This document shows, piece by piece, positions 26,644-34,715 of a stretch of DNA of 64,000 nucleotides. Under the pieces are notes generated by a model. It searched no databases. It was not told where the DNA came from and was given only the letters and a program-made list of their open reading frames with translations. Positions within the stretch are counted from its first letter, which is position 1, and the number at the start of each line of letters is the position of its first letter. Source of the DNA: Paenibacillus rigui (GTDB taxonomy: Bacteria > Bacillota > Bacilli > Paenibacillales > NBRC-103111); the NCBI RefSeq assembly GCF_002234615.1, contig NZ_NMQW01000002.1:124001-188000 (forward strand), given 5' to 3'. A program made the translations under genes and the position numbers.

Positions 26644-27213
26644 TCACACAGAAACGATTCCAATGGAAGGTTGGGCTTGGGTGTTTCGCAGTTGAACCTC
26701 CCGAATGAATGTCTCTGCTGCTGACGTCAGGCGTGGAACAATATCTGCATCCAGCTTATACCCATCCTCGCTGCGTTCAACCTGAGTATCCTGAACGAAT
26801 ACTCCTTGCAGTATAAGATACGCCCCCAGTGCAGACAAAACCGGCTTGAAGCTGTGATCTATAGCTAATAAGTGAGAAATGGTTCCTCCAATAGCGATCG
26901 GCAGCACTACCTTGCCCTCCAGCCCTTTTTGCGGAATTAAATCAAGGAACGTTTTGAGCACGCCGGTGTAAGACGCTTTATAGATCGGAGAAGCGATAAT
27001 TACTGCGGTCGATTCCTCAAGGAGCTGATTCGCTTCAACAACCGCCGGATGGTCGAATTGACCATAAATTAATGCTTCTGGAGGCAAATCCCGTACCTTG
27101 ATCGTTTGAACGTCCAGATCTGCTTCCCGAACTTTGGTTTCGATTCTCTCCAGTACTCCATCCAAACGCGACTTCACTGTCGCACTTCCTGAAATAATAA
27201 CAACCTTTGCCAT
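26644..27213 (-). CDS. ssuE: NADPH-dependent FMN reductase
   Basis: Flavodoxin-like reductase that supplies FMNH2 to alkanesulfonate or related monooxygenases. The start KVVIISGSATVKSRL is the flavin-phosphate loop. The middle carries IIASPIYKASYTGVLKTFLDLI, the SsuE signature, followed by PIAIGGT. Length 189 fits. It follows yezD by 113 bases containing the CCGG motif and a weak AGACTTC/GAAGTCT hairpin with TTTT. No SsuD monooxygenase or SsuABC transporter gene is nearby, so its partner lies elsewhere. Confidence 0.9.
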   Translation of the reverse strand: MAKVVIISGSATVKSRLDGVLERIETKVREADLDVQTIKVRDLPPEALIYGQFDHPAVVEANQLLEESTAVIIASPIYKASYTGVLKTFLDLIPQKGLEGKVVLPIAIGGTISHLLAIDHSFKPVLSALGAYLILQGVFVQDTQVERSEDGYKLDADIVPRLTSAAETFIREVQLRNTQAQPSIGIVSV

Positions 27214-27295
27214 ACGACCTCACTCCTTAAACTCATTCTATATCAAAAAGACTTCCCACAAGCTGACTACATGCCAGCCAATCTCATGAGAAGTC

Positions 27296-27309
27296 TCCGG
27301 TGTTCCGGT
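27296..27309 (-). promoter_or_regulatory. CCGG-loop-CCGG motif before ssuE
   Basis: Minus strand ACCGGAACACCGGA, flanked by AGTCT and GACT that extend the stem. It lies between the yezD stop and ssuE start, 83 bases before ssuE. Compare 32620-32633 and 24786-24799. Confidence 0.5.
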
Positions 27310-27326
27310 AGACTTGTTAGCTTGAT

Positions 27327-27536
27327 CTAGGATCTGCTTTTCGATTGATGCTTCCCGTCCGCTGCATCCTGGTTACGAAGCGCAGCCTCCGATTCAAACC
27401 GTTTGCGCTCCGTACGTTCTATCTGAACAATTCTTCCATCATGCACGACGATTTGAACCGTTCCATACTCCAAACCGTTCACCGAATTCAAAATTCTTTT
27501 GCTCCAAATGTCGTCCACTTCCAAAGGCTTCGCCAT
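27327..27536 (-). CDS. yezD: YezD family small protein (DUF2292)
   Basis: A 69-residue protein with the DUF2292 core: ILNSVNGLEYGTVQIVVHDGRIVQIERTER. In Bacillus yezD belongs to the sulfur-starvation regulon; its biochemical role is unknown. The sulfur setting (ssuE after it, sulfate transporter before it) agrees. A CymR-like box overlaps its promoter at 27556-27584. The C-terminal ~25 residues are hydrophilic and lysine/serine rich. Confidence 0.85.
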   Translation of the reverse strand: MAKPLEVDDIWSKRILNSVNGLEYGTVQIVVHDGRIVQIERTERKRFESEAALRNQDAADGKHQSKSRS

Positions 27537-27555
27537 CGCTATCCCTCCATTTTAT

Positions 27556-27584
27556 ATTATTCCTATATTTATACTCGGATTATA
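27556..27584 (-). promoter_or_regulatory. CymR-like box with -10 of yezD
   Basis: On the minus strand TATAAT (27584-27579) runs into a stretch reading AATCC-AGTA then ATAGGAATAAT. Spacing and letters match the sulfate operon box (32642-32669) at AATC, AGTA, AT and GGAAT. Just upstream is a perfect inverted repeat AAAGGTA-TTTT-TACCTTT at 27584-27601. CymR represses sulfur uptake genes in Bacillales when cysteine is plentiful. Confidence 0.55.
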
Positions 27585-27602
27585 AAGGTAAAAATACCTT
27601 TG

Positions 27603-28412
27603 TTAAATAGTCCAATCGAACCAATCATTTTTCTTTTTCTCTAAGGATTGCAGCCAATTTTTGGATACCTGCATCAGTTGATTGTACGATTGTGACGAAG
27701 AATAAGTATGATCCGCCTGGAATATGACTTCCTTTTCACATTGCCCTTGGGAGCGAAGCCAAAACAGCTTTTGATACAGGAAGCAGTAGTCTACGGGAAT
27801 GATTTCATCACTTGTCCCATGCACAACCAGCACATCTCCGGAAAATTTGCGCGTCTGCTCGAAAGGCTGGTGCTTGGTTAAGGATTCGAAGTAACCGGGT
27901 TTGAAGGAATACCCCAAATAATCGGAGCTGCCGAATTGTACGGCGTCCTCATACACCTTTTTGCCGGTAATTTTCACGATATCGTTAAAAGGATGCGCCA
28001 CAGCTGACCACAGCACAAGCGACTTGACACGTTTATCACGGGCCGCTGTAAGGATGGCAACCGCCCCTCCAAGGCTATGTCCCAAAAGGATGACGCGGTT
28101 CGGATCCACGCAGTCGATTTCCAGAGCATAATCGATCACTCTCCGCGTCTGGTTTATCATCGCATCCAGCCCCCCGGAGCCGTAATCGCCCGTACTTTCT
28201 CCGCACCCGGCGTAATCGAAACGGAGCACCATGTAGCCCAGCTCGCTGAATTCACGTGCCGCTTTGATGAACAGACGGTCCACACCGATCCGGTTCCCTA
28301 TGAAGCCGTGCGCAATAATGATGATAGGATTACGGGAATCCGTGGCTTGCGGATAATGAAGAGTTGCCGTTAACTCCTCTTGGTCGCTTTGAATTGTGAT
28401 ATGGTGTTCCAT
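27603..28412 (-). CDS. Alpha/beta hydrolase
   Basis: Serine hydrolase fold of 269 residues, cytosolic. Oxyanion motif IIAHGFIGN, then RFDYAGCGES, the nucleophile elbow GHSLGG, a late Asp in VHGTSDEIIP and the catalytic His in ADHTYS. This pattern resembles acyl esterase/feruloyl esterase-like or 2-hydroxy-6-oxo hydrolase members. The substrate cannot be told. It sits between the sulfate operon and yezD in the same direction, 63 bases after cysA, and may be read through from it. Confidence 0.85.
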   Translation of the reverse strand: MEHHITIQSDQEELTATLHYPQATDSRNPIIIIAHGFIGNRIGVDRLFIKAAREFSELGYMVLRFDYAGCGESTGDYGSGGLDAMINQTRRVIDYALEIDCVDPNRVILLGHSLGGAVAILTAARDKRVKSLVLWSAVAHPFNDIVKITGKKVYEDAVQFGSSDYLGYSFKPGYFESLTKHQPFEQTRKFSGDVLVVHGTSDEIIPVDYCFLYQKLFWLRSQGQCEKEVIFQADHTYSSSQSYNQLMQVSKNWLQSLEKKKNDWFDWTI

Positions 28413-28475
28413 GACAACTCTTCCTTTCCTGCTCGGATGGTTTTATATGATAAGGTAGTATGAGTCAAAACTGGA

Positions 28476-29537
28476 TTAAATATGAACCGGAAGCGGATCG
28501 ATCTTGAGTCCGTTCTCCAGCGTCTGATGTGCGTTCTCATTGAATAAATAAACACGGTGAATCAGGACGTGGACCGGATCGCCCGGTTTCAGGGTCTCTT
28601 GCTCCAACGAGCGGTATGCAAAAAGAATTTGGCCGTTCACCTCGACCTCCGCCTGCCAGTTCGTGCCCCGGAAATATACGTTTTTCACCGTACCGATCTC
28701 TGCAGCGGATGGAAATGAGATCTCGTTCGAATAGCCGATCTCCACAAATTCAGGCCGAATGATGGCTTTGGCCTGTTCCAGGCTGGCCTTCTCGAAGCCC
28801 TTGAACTGTTCAATACGCTCTACTTGATTCGATTCCCCGATAAAGCCGGCCACGAAGGGCGTCTGCGGATGCTGATAAATATCAATCGGTGCACCCTGCT
28901 GTTCGAGAGCCCCTTGATGAATGATCATAATTTGGTCGGCTACCTCTACAGCTTCCTCTTGGTCATGCGTGACGAAGATCGTCGTAATCCCTACCCGGTT
29001 AATCATGTCCTTAAGCCAAGTCCGAAGCTCCTTACGTACCTTCGCATCAATCGCAGCAAAAGGTTCATCCAGCAGCAGCAGCTGCGGCTCAGGCGCAATC
29101 GCTCTTGCAAAAGCTACCCGCTGGCGCTGACCGCCGGACAGCTGATGCGGAAGCCGTTTCTCCAGTCCCTTCAGCCCGGTCAGCTCGACAAGCTCGGTCA
29201 CTCGGGCCTTGATCTCCTGCTTGCTCCGCTTCTGAACGGTTAGCCCGAATGCGATATTATCATATACGGTCATATGGCGAAACAACGCGTAGTTCTGGAA
29301 GACAAACCCGATGCCCCGTGCCTGGGGAGGCAGATGGTTCACCTTTTGCCCGTGGAACAAAATGTCCCCCGAATCCGGCTCCTCCAGTCCTGCGAGCATC
29401 CGCAGTATCGTCGTTTTCCCGCCTCCGCTCGGACCCAGAAGTCCGATTAACTTTCCCTTTTCGATCTCAAAGCTGACGTCTTTGGTAGCTTGAAAGCGGC
29501 CAAAGCTTTTCATCAAGTGTTTGGCTACAATGTGCAT
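28476..29537 (-). CDS. cysA: Sulfate/thiosulfate ABC transporter ATP-binding protein
   Basis: ATPase of the sulfate importer. Walker A GPSGGGKT, Q-loop VFQNYALFRHMTVYDN, signature LSGGQRQR, Walker B LLLDEPFAAIDAKVRKELR, and the C-terminal TOBE-type domain beginning at about residue 240. The AKVRKELRTWL text is the CysA version of the D-loop region. Length 353 is normal. Last of the four transporter genes, six bases after cysW. Confidence 0.93.
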   Translation of the reverse strand: MHIVAKHLMKSFGRFQATKDVSFEIEKGKLIGLLGPSGGGKTTILRMLAGLEEPDSGDILFHGQKVNHLPPQARGIGFVFQNYALFRHMTVYDNIAFGLTVQKRSKQEIKARVTELVELTGLKGLEKRLPHQLSGGQRQRVAFARAIAPEPQLLLLDEPFAAIDAKVRKELRTWLKDMINRVGITTIFVTHDQEEAVEVADQIMIIHQGALEQQGAPIDIYQHPQTPFVAGFIGESNQVERIEQFKGFEKASLEQAKAIIRPEFVEIGYSNEISFPSAAEIGTVKNVYFRGTNWQAEVEVNGQILFAYRSLEQETLKPGDPVHVLIHRVYLFNENAHQTLENGLKIDPLPVHI

Positions 29538-29543
29538 GCTCCC

Positions 29544-30425
29544 TTACTCCCTTTCCTGCTGTGTGCGGTGAAACTTCCACTCCACAATGCTTTTGACGAT
29601 AAGTGTAACGACGGCCAACAGCACTAACAGCGAAGCCATAGCGAAGGAGCCGGCGAAATTGTATTCATTGTACAAAATCTGAATGTGCAGCGGCATCGTG
29701 TTCGTCGAGCCCCGAATATGTCCTGAAACGACTGAGACGGCTCCGAACTCGCCCATCGCTCTTGCGTTGCACAGGATAATTCCGTAAAGCAAGCCCCACT
29801 TGATATTCGGTAGCGTCACCTTCCAGAAAATACGCCAGCCTTTCGCTCCAAGCGTTACCGCCGCCTCTTCCTCCTGAACGCCTTGCGCCTGCATGAGCGG
29901 AATCAGCTCCCGGGCAACAAATGGAAAGGTAACAAAGACGGTAGCCAGCACAATCCCCGGCAATGCAAAAATGATTTTCACGTCATGCGCTGCAAGCCAC
30001 GGACCGAACCAGCCCTTGGCGCCAAACAGCAGCACATAGATCAAGCCCGAAATAACGGGAGATACGGCAAACGGAAGATCAATCAACGTCATCAGCAAAT
30101 TTTTGCCTTTAAAACGGAACTTGGTGATGGCCCAAGCTGCCGCTAACCCGAAAATCAAATTCAGCGGAACTGCAATGAGTGCGGTTAGTAAAGTTAAACG
30201 AATGGCTGCTGCCGCATCCGGCTCCACTAACGCCTTCATGTAAACCTCTGTTCCCTTGCGGAAGGCTTCCACAAATATGGATACGAGGGGCAGCAATAGC
30301 AGCAAGCCTAAAAATAAGAGCGAAATGCTAATTAAAATCCATTTAACGACCGTCGGTTCGGTAATGTGCTTCGGCCTTGCGACCGAGACCGAACCTGCTT
30401 TTACGGTTGCCACATATCCGGCCAT
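29544..30425 (-). CDS. cysW: Sulfate ABC transporter permease CysW
   Basis: Membrane subunit with six predicted helices. It carries the family text DLPFAVSPVISGLIYVLLFG and the EAA loop EEEAAVTLGAKGWRIFWKVTLPNIKWG, then NARAMGEFGAVSVVSGHIRG, characteristic of CysW. An N-terminal 25 residues are extra and hydrophilic. It is separated from cysT by the three-unit 40-base repeat. Confidence 0.93.
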   Translation of the reverse strand: MAGYVATVKAGSVSVARPKHITEPTVVKWILISISLLFLGLLLLLPLVSIFVEAFRKGTEVYMKALVEPDAAAAIRLTLLTALIAVPLNLIFGLAAAWAITKFRFKGKNLLMTLIDLPFAVSPVISGLIYVLLFGAKGWFGPWLAAHDVKIIFALPGIVLATVFVTFPFVARELIPLMQAQGVQEEEAAVTLGAKGWRIFWKVTLPNIKWGLLYGIILCNARAMGEFGAVSVVSGHIRGSTNTMPLHIQILYNEYNFAGSFAMASLLVLLAVVTLIVKSIVEWKFHRTQQERE

Positions 30426-30440
30426 GGGGGGATCCTCCTA

Positions 30441-30562
30441 AAGGCTTTTCTAAGGAAAAGCCAACTTCGTAAGCATTTGCTGGGCTTTTCGATAGAAAAG
30501 CCTACTTCGTAAGCATAAGCTGAGTTTTTCGCAAGAAAAACTTGCATCGTAAGCATAAGCTG
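30441..30562 (-). repeat. Three tandem 40-bp hairpin repeats between cysT and cysW
   Basis: Units start at 30441, 30481 and 30521. Each has a short stem-loop (GGCTTTTC-TAAG-GAAAAGCC and variants) followed by CTTCGTAAGCATwwGCTG. In unit 3 the stem changed on both arms to AGTTTTTC / GAAAAACT, keeping the pairing. They fill nearly the entire spacer inside the sulfate operon. Confidence 0.85.
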
Positions 30563-30563
30563 A

Positions 30564-31397
30564 TTACTGTGTGTTAAATCGGTTGGCGCGCCATTGCAGG
30601 AAGTTAATGACCAGCAGCATCACGAAGGAGATGACCAGCATCACGAGCGCTATGGAAGTGGCGCCTGCATAATCGTACTGCTCCAGCTTCGTCATAATAA
30701 GCAAAGGAGCGATCTCGGTCTTCATCGGCATGTTGCCGGAGATGAAGACAACGGAGCCATATTCACCGACGGCCCGGGCAAAAGCCAGTGTAAAGCCGGC
30801 TAGCAATGCCGGGAACAGCTGGGGAAAGATCACCTTCGTGAAGGTTTTCCAGCGATGAGCGCCCAAGCTGACAGCCGCCTCCTCGATTTCCTTTTCCAGC
30901 TCCTCAATCACGGGCTGAAGCGTCCGAACGACGAACGGGATGCCAATAAAGGTTAACGCCAGCATAATACCTAATGGGGTAAAGGCTATTTTTATACCCA
31001 AGGGCTCCAGAAGGCTCCCTACCCATCCGTTCTTGGAGTATATCGTGGTCAAAGCAATACCCGCGACTGCCGTAGGCAGAGCAAACGGAAGGTCTACCAG
31101 GGCATCGACGAACCGTTTGCCGGGGAACGTGTATCTCACCAATACCCACGCCAGAATGAAGCCGAACACCGCATTTACCAATGCAGCTCCGAAGGCCGTA
31201 CCAAAGCTGATTTTATAAGAGGCAACCACCCTTGCATCGCTTATGGTGTGCCAGAACTGCGCCCAGGTCAGGCCGGACGTTTTTATAAAAATGGCGGACA
31301 GCGGGAACAGCACGATCAAGCTGAGATACATCACCGTAAAACCCATTGACAACCCGAAGCCGGGCAATATACTTCGTTCCTTCCAAGCTCTAGCCAT
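30564..31397 (-). CDS. cysT: Sulfate ABC transporter permease CysT
   Basis: Membrane subunit, 277 residues. It has [20 protein letters not shown], the CysT signature, the EAA loop [25 protein letters not shown], and [18 protein letters not shown]. Six helices are expected. It follows the binding protein gene by 41 bases and precedes the repeat array and cysW. Confidence 0.93.
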   Translation of the reverse strand: MARAWKERSILPGFGLSMGFTVMYLSLIVLFPLSAIFIKTSGLTWAQFWHTISDARVVASYKISFGTAFGAALVNAVFGFILAWVLVRYTFPGKRFVDALVDLPFALPTAVAGIALTTIYSKNGWVGSLLEPLGIKIAFTPLGIMLALTFIGIPFVVRTLQPVIEELEKEIEEAAVSLGAHRWKTFTKVIFPQLFPALLAGFTLAFARAVGEYGSVVFISGNMPMKTEIAPLLIMTKLEQYDYAGATSIALVMLVISFVMLLVINFLQWRANRFNTQ

Positions 31398-31438
31398 GGA
31401 TTCCTCTCCTCTGACGCATATAAACGCAATGAATTTAC

Positions 31439-32533
31439 TTAAGGCTTATAAATTTGATCAAATACGCCGCCATCGGCAAAATGCGTTTTTTGGGTTTTGG
31501 TCCAGCCCCCGAAAGGCTCTTCATCTACCGTGAACAGGTTCACCTTGCCGAACTGATTTTCGAATTTTTTGGCTACCGACTCCAAGCGCGGACGGTAGTA
31601 ATTTTTGGCTGCGATCGTTTGGCCTTCCTCTGTGTACAAGTACTCAAGATAGGCTTGAGCTACTTCACGCGTCCCCTTCTTATCTACCACTTTATCTACA
31701 ACCGCTACAGGAGGCTCGGCAAGAACACTGATGGATGGCGTGACGATTTCGTATTTGTCCTTACCAAACTCATTCAGGGACAGGTAAGCCTCGTTCTCCC
31801 AGGCAATCAGCACATCCCCGATCCCGCGCTGTACGAAGGTCGTCGTAGCATCCCTCGCGCCGGAATCCAGCACAGGCACGTTTTTGAACAATTTACCCAT
31901 GAAATCCTTCACCTGCGCTTCGTCCTTGTTGAACTTTTTGTAGGCATAGCCCCATGCAGCAAGATAGTTCCAGCGGGCACCGCCGGACGTTTTCGGATTC
32001 GGCGTAATGACCTGCACGCCCGGCTTGATCAAATCATCCCAGTCCTTAATCCCTTTCGGATTTCCTTTCTTGACCAGGAAAACGATGGTGGACGTATACG
32101 GTGTGCTGTTGTCCTTCAATTTCTTCTGCCAATCCTTCTGGATGAGCCCGGCTTCCTGAATGGCATCGATATCATAAGCCAAGGCCAGCGTGACGACATC
32201 CGCTTCCAGGCCGTCGATGACGGATCGTCCCTGCTTGCCGGAGCCACCGTGCGATTGCTTGAAGGTAACGTCTTGACCGGTTTTGTTTTTCCAATAGGTT
32301 ATGAACGATTTATTATACTCCTGATACAATTCCCGGGTGGGATCATAAGAAACGTTAAGCAGCTCAACCGGTTTAGCTGACGCTGCCGGCTTGCTTTCCG
32401 GTGTTCCGGACGGAGCCGCCGAGTTGGAGGACGACGCCGCGCCTCCTCCGCAAGCAGTTAAGCCGACTAAGGACAAGCTGAGCAAGCTGACAACGGACCA
32501 CTTTTTCCAAGAAAGCACAATAGCATTTGACAT
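31439..32533 (-). CDS. sbp: Sulfate/thiosulfate-binding lipoprotein
   Basis: Substrate-binding protein of the sulfate ABC importer. ATG at 32533 has GGGGAG eight bases upstream; the lipobox is GLTAC. The mature protein holds the typical [17 protein letters not shown] start, QSHGGSGKQ sulfate-loop, [29 protein letters not shown] and [21 protein letters not shown]. First gene of sbp-cysT-cysW-cysA. Confidence 0.95.
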   Translation of the reverse strand: MSNAIVLSWKKWSVVSLLSLSLVGLTACGGGAASSSNSAAPSGTPESKPAASAKPVELLNVSYDPTRELYQEYNKSFITYWKNKTGQDVTFKQSHGGSGKQGRSVIDGLEADVVTLALAYDIDAIQEAGLIQKDWQKKLKDNSTPYTSTIVFLVKKGNPKGIKDWDDLIKPGVQVITPNPKTSGGARWNYLAAWGYAYKKFNKDEAQVKDFMGKLFKNVPVLDSGARDATTTFVQRGIGDVLIAWENEAYLSLNEFGKDKYEIVTPSISVLAEPPVAVVDKVVDKKGTREVAQAYLEYLYTEEGQTIAAKNYYRPRLESVAKKFENQFGKVNLFTVDEEPFGGWTKTQKTHFADGGVFDQIYKP

Positions 32534-32619
32534 ATATATTTCTCCCCTCATCTATTAAAGCAATATGGATTTAGTAATCTTGATCGTCCATAGGGTGTCA
32601 ATCGACTCTTGTTGAAATC

Positions 32620-32633
32620 TCCGGTGGTCCGGT
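32620..32633 (-). promoter_or_regulatory. CCGG-loop-CCGG motif in the sulfate operon leader
   Basis: Minus strand ACCGGACCACCGGA, flanked by AATC and GATT which lengthen the stem. It is in the transcribed leader, about 40 bases after the predicted start and 90 before the ATG. Confidence 0.5.
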
Positions 32634-32641
32634 TGATTAAA

Positions 32642-32706
32642 ATAATTCCGATGTGATTACTATGATTTATAGTCAGTATATTATCATCGCTGGTGAAATG
32701 TGTCAA
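32642..32706 (-). promoter_or_regulatory. Sulfate operon promoter with CymR-like box
   Basis: Minus strand TTGACA (32706-32701), 17 bases, TAATAT (32683-32678): near-ideal sigma-A promoter. Just after the start point lies AATC-AGTA, then ACATCGGAATTAT (32669-32642), matching the CymR core ATnGGAATT and the box before yezD. A repressor bound here would block early elongation. Confidence 0.75.
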
Positions 32707-32712
32707 TCGCTT

Positions 32713-32762
32713 TTTTTTGCCACAATCGAATTTATAAGCTTCCGAGTTCATCGGATGTGAAG
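32713..32762 (-). repeat. Dispersed repeat, partial copy
   Basis: TTGCCACAAT...AATTTATAAGCTTCCGAG...TCGGA matches the left third of the copies at 9662 and 32811. It abuts the sulfate operon -35 box. Confidence 0.7.
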
Positions 32763-32764
32763 CA

Positions 32765-32803
32765 ACAAAAAAACCCCCTTCAGGAGATGCGTCTGAAAGG
32801 GGC
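32765..32803 (-). terminator. Terminator of cobW-zur
   Basis: Minus strand CCCCTTTCAG pairs with CTGAAGGGGG, then TTTTTTT. It lies between the two repeat copies. Confidence 0.85.
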
Positions 32804-32810
32804 GGATGCT

Positions 32811-32937
32811 TGCTTTTGCCACAATAGCATTAAAATTTATAAGCTTCCAAGTCGTCGGAGGCGAAAATTATATTTGGTGATAAAACCAACTAGGGAATGC
32901 GGTCGCTCATCTTCGCAAGGCTTCGATAGAGGTTTTC
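32811..32937 (-). repeat. Dispersed ~125-bp repeat, copy 2
   Basis: Full copy matching 9662-9787 in the same orientation. It ends exactly at the zur stop codon. The most conserved blocks are AAAATTATATTTGG and GCGGTCGCTCATCTTCGCAA. Confidence 0.8.
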
Positions 32938-33393
32938 TCATGGAGTCGATGCTTGCGCTGAGCATTCACTACAATAACCGAAAATTTCGAACCGGTGGTT
33001 CACAATTTGAAAATCAGACGGGAGATCCACCTGTTTCATCGGGCAAAACTCAAAGGTGACCGTCTTCTCGCACTGGATACAGATCATATGATGGTGATGA
33101 TGCGATTGGCAGCGCGCGCGGAACTTCAAGCTGTCGTTCAAATGAAACTGCTCCAGCACACCCATTTCACTTAGCAAGCGCAAGTTGCGATACACTGTGT
33201 CGAAGCTGACGCCGGGGTATTTTTGACGCATCGATTCATAAACGTCCTTGGGCGACAAGTAGCCCTCCGCCTCCGCGAACAAGGTTGCCAGGCTCTTCCG
33301 TTGGTCGGTAATTCTCCAGCCGTGATTGGACATTGCCCGCAGCATTTCTTGAATCGTCTCATGCGAGTCGTGTTCATGCTTATGTTTAGCCAT
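32938..33393 (-). CDS. zur: Fur family zinc uptake regulator
   Basis: Metal-dependent repressor. A winged helix occupies residues 15-90 (DVYESMRQKYPGVSFDTVYR is the recognition part), followed by a dimerisation and metal domain. C105/C108 (CIQC) and C141/C144 (CSEC) form the structural zinc site; a run of five His (98-102) precedes them. Histidines also enrich the N-terminus (KHKHEHDSHE). Zur rather than Fur or PerR is inferred from the CobW neighbour and the Zur-like box. It follows cobW by 60 bases. Confidence 0.85.
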   Translation of the reverse strand: MAKHKHEHDSHETIQEMLRAMSNHGWRITDQRKSLATLFAEAEGYLSPKDVYESMRQKYPGVSFDTVYRNLRLLSEMGVLEQFHLNDSLKFRARCQSHHHHHMICIQCEKTVTFEFCPMKQVDLPSDFQIVNHRFEIFGYCSECSAQASTP

Positions 33394-33453
33394 TAGTTAT
33401 CCCTCAATTTTGCAGCATACTTAATTTAATAATGCCTTATCCAGACAGGAGAG

Positions 33454-34518
33454 TCAATCTTTTTGCACACCTTCGGACAGCTCCAACGCAGCCAAATCGG
33501 CGGCCAGCCGTTCCTTGGAAAAGTGCTCTCCGATAAAGACGGCCACATTCGGCACGTTCTCCTTCGGAGTAATTTTCACGAAATCCATCTCGCGGTACGC
33601 GTATTGAAACAAAAACAAGCTGTCGCTCCCCGTATCCGAGAACTTCAGGATGCCTTTGGCGCGATAAATCTCTTCCGGAAGCCTGCCGACCAAAGCCTCA
33701 AACTGCTCGCTGTCAATGGGATTGTCGAAGTAATGAGTATACACCATCACATGATCGTGGGAATGATGCTTCTCCCCTTCTGCCGCGTGTTCATGCCCTT
33801 CATGCCCCGCATGCCCGTGCTGATGGGAGGGATGCGAGCAAGCATCGCCATCCTCATGGGAGCAAACATGAGCTTCCTTTTGTCCCCCGGACTCAGGAAT
33901 CGGTACCGAGCCAGCGCTCCGTTCAAACAAGGACAGATCCACCTGACAGTGAACGGTAACCGTTATAGGCGCAACAGGATTCCATTCGCGGACCAGCTGC
34001 TCGATCTTCACCAGGTCCGACGGCTCGATCAAATCCATTTTATTCAGAATCAGGTGCGTTGCACAGCGGATTTGGTCCTGCATCAGCCGGTACGTTTTGC
34101 CCGTACCTTTCTGGTGGCGTTCATGGAGCTGGACAGCGTCCACGACCGTAACGACCGAACGAAGCTCCAGCTCCGTCAGCAGGGAAGCATCCGTGACCCC
34201 GTCCAAAATCTCAATCGGATTCGCCGCTCCGGTACACTCCACGAAAATGACATCCGGCTGATGCTCCCGGATCAGATCACGAAGCTCCAGCCCCAAATCT
34301 CCGCGGATCGTACAGCATATACAGCCGCTAAGCATTTCGGTCATGGGCACGTCGTCCTCAACCATCATTCCATCCAGGTTCACATCCCCCAGCTCGTTCA
34401 TCAGGACGGCGGGCTTCAAGCCTTTCAACTTATAATAATCCAGCGCCTGCGTCAGCAGTGTCGTTTTGCCGCTGCCCAGAAAACCGGATAAAATATGTAC
34501 AGGTACCGCTTCTCTCAT
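33454..34518 (-). CDS. CobW/COG0523 GTPase, zinc metallochaperone
   Basis: G3E GTPase of the zinc-starvation type (ZigA/ZagA-like), thought to deliver zinc to client enzymes. Walker A is GFLGSGKT (12-19); the metal motif is C66-x-C68-C69 (GCICC); NKMD binds guanine. Residues 225-265 form a histidine-rich loop with several HxH patterns, likely for zinc. The C-terminal CobW domain is complete (FSKERLAADLAAL). It is first in the cobW-zur operon behind a Zur-like box, so the repressor would control its own chaperone and itself. Confidence 0.9.
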   Translation of the reverse strand: MREAVPVHILSGFLGSGKTTLLTQALDYYKLKGLKPAVLMNELGDVNLDGMMVEDDVPMTEMLSGCICCTIRGDLGLELRDLIREHQPDVIFVECTGAANPIEILDGVTDASLLTELELRSVVTVVDAVQLHERHQKGTGKTYRLMQDQIRCATHLILNKMDLIEPSDLVKIEQLVREWNPVAPITVTVHCQVDLSLFERSAGSVPIPESGGQKEAHVCSHEDGDACSHPSHQHGHAGHEGHEHAAEGEKHHSHDHVMVYTHYFDNPIDSEQFEALVGRLPEEIYRAKGILKFSDTGSDSLFLFQYAYREMDFVKITPKENVPNVAVFIGEHFSKERLAADLAALELSEGVQKD

Positions 34519-34567
34519 TGTGATTCGCTCCTTGTCCTAAGCTTTACTCATACATCTTATCCTTAAA

Positions 34568-34616
34568 ATTGTAGCTCTACGGGCGTGCAAAGTCAATTAT
34601 ATGTAATTATTACTAT
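34568..34616 (-). promoter_or_regulatory. Promoter with Zur-like box upstream of cobW-zur
   Basis: Minus strand TTGACT (34596-34591), 17 bases, TACAAT (34573-34568). Just upstream at 34616-34601 is the palindrome ATAGTAATAATTACAT, close to the Bacillus Zur box TCGTAATnATTACGA (differences at the outer positions). Confidence 0.65.
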
Positions 34617-34715
34617 TAAACATACGCCATTTTAGCTGAACCCCTTCTATTTTGTTACAATGATACATACTAGCTTAAGGACCGAATCATTCCTGCTCTT
34701 CAAGGAGGCCAGAAC

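Noticed and set aside
32548-32751. Minus-strand frame through the sulfate operon promoter
   Set aside because: It is composed of the dispersed repeat plus the leader and promoter.
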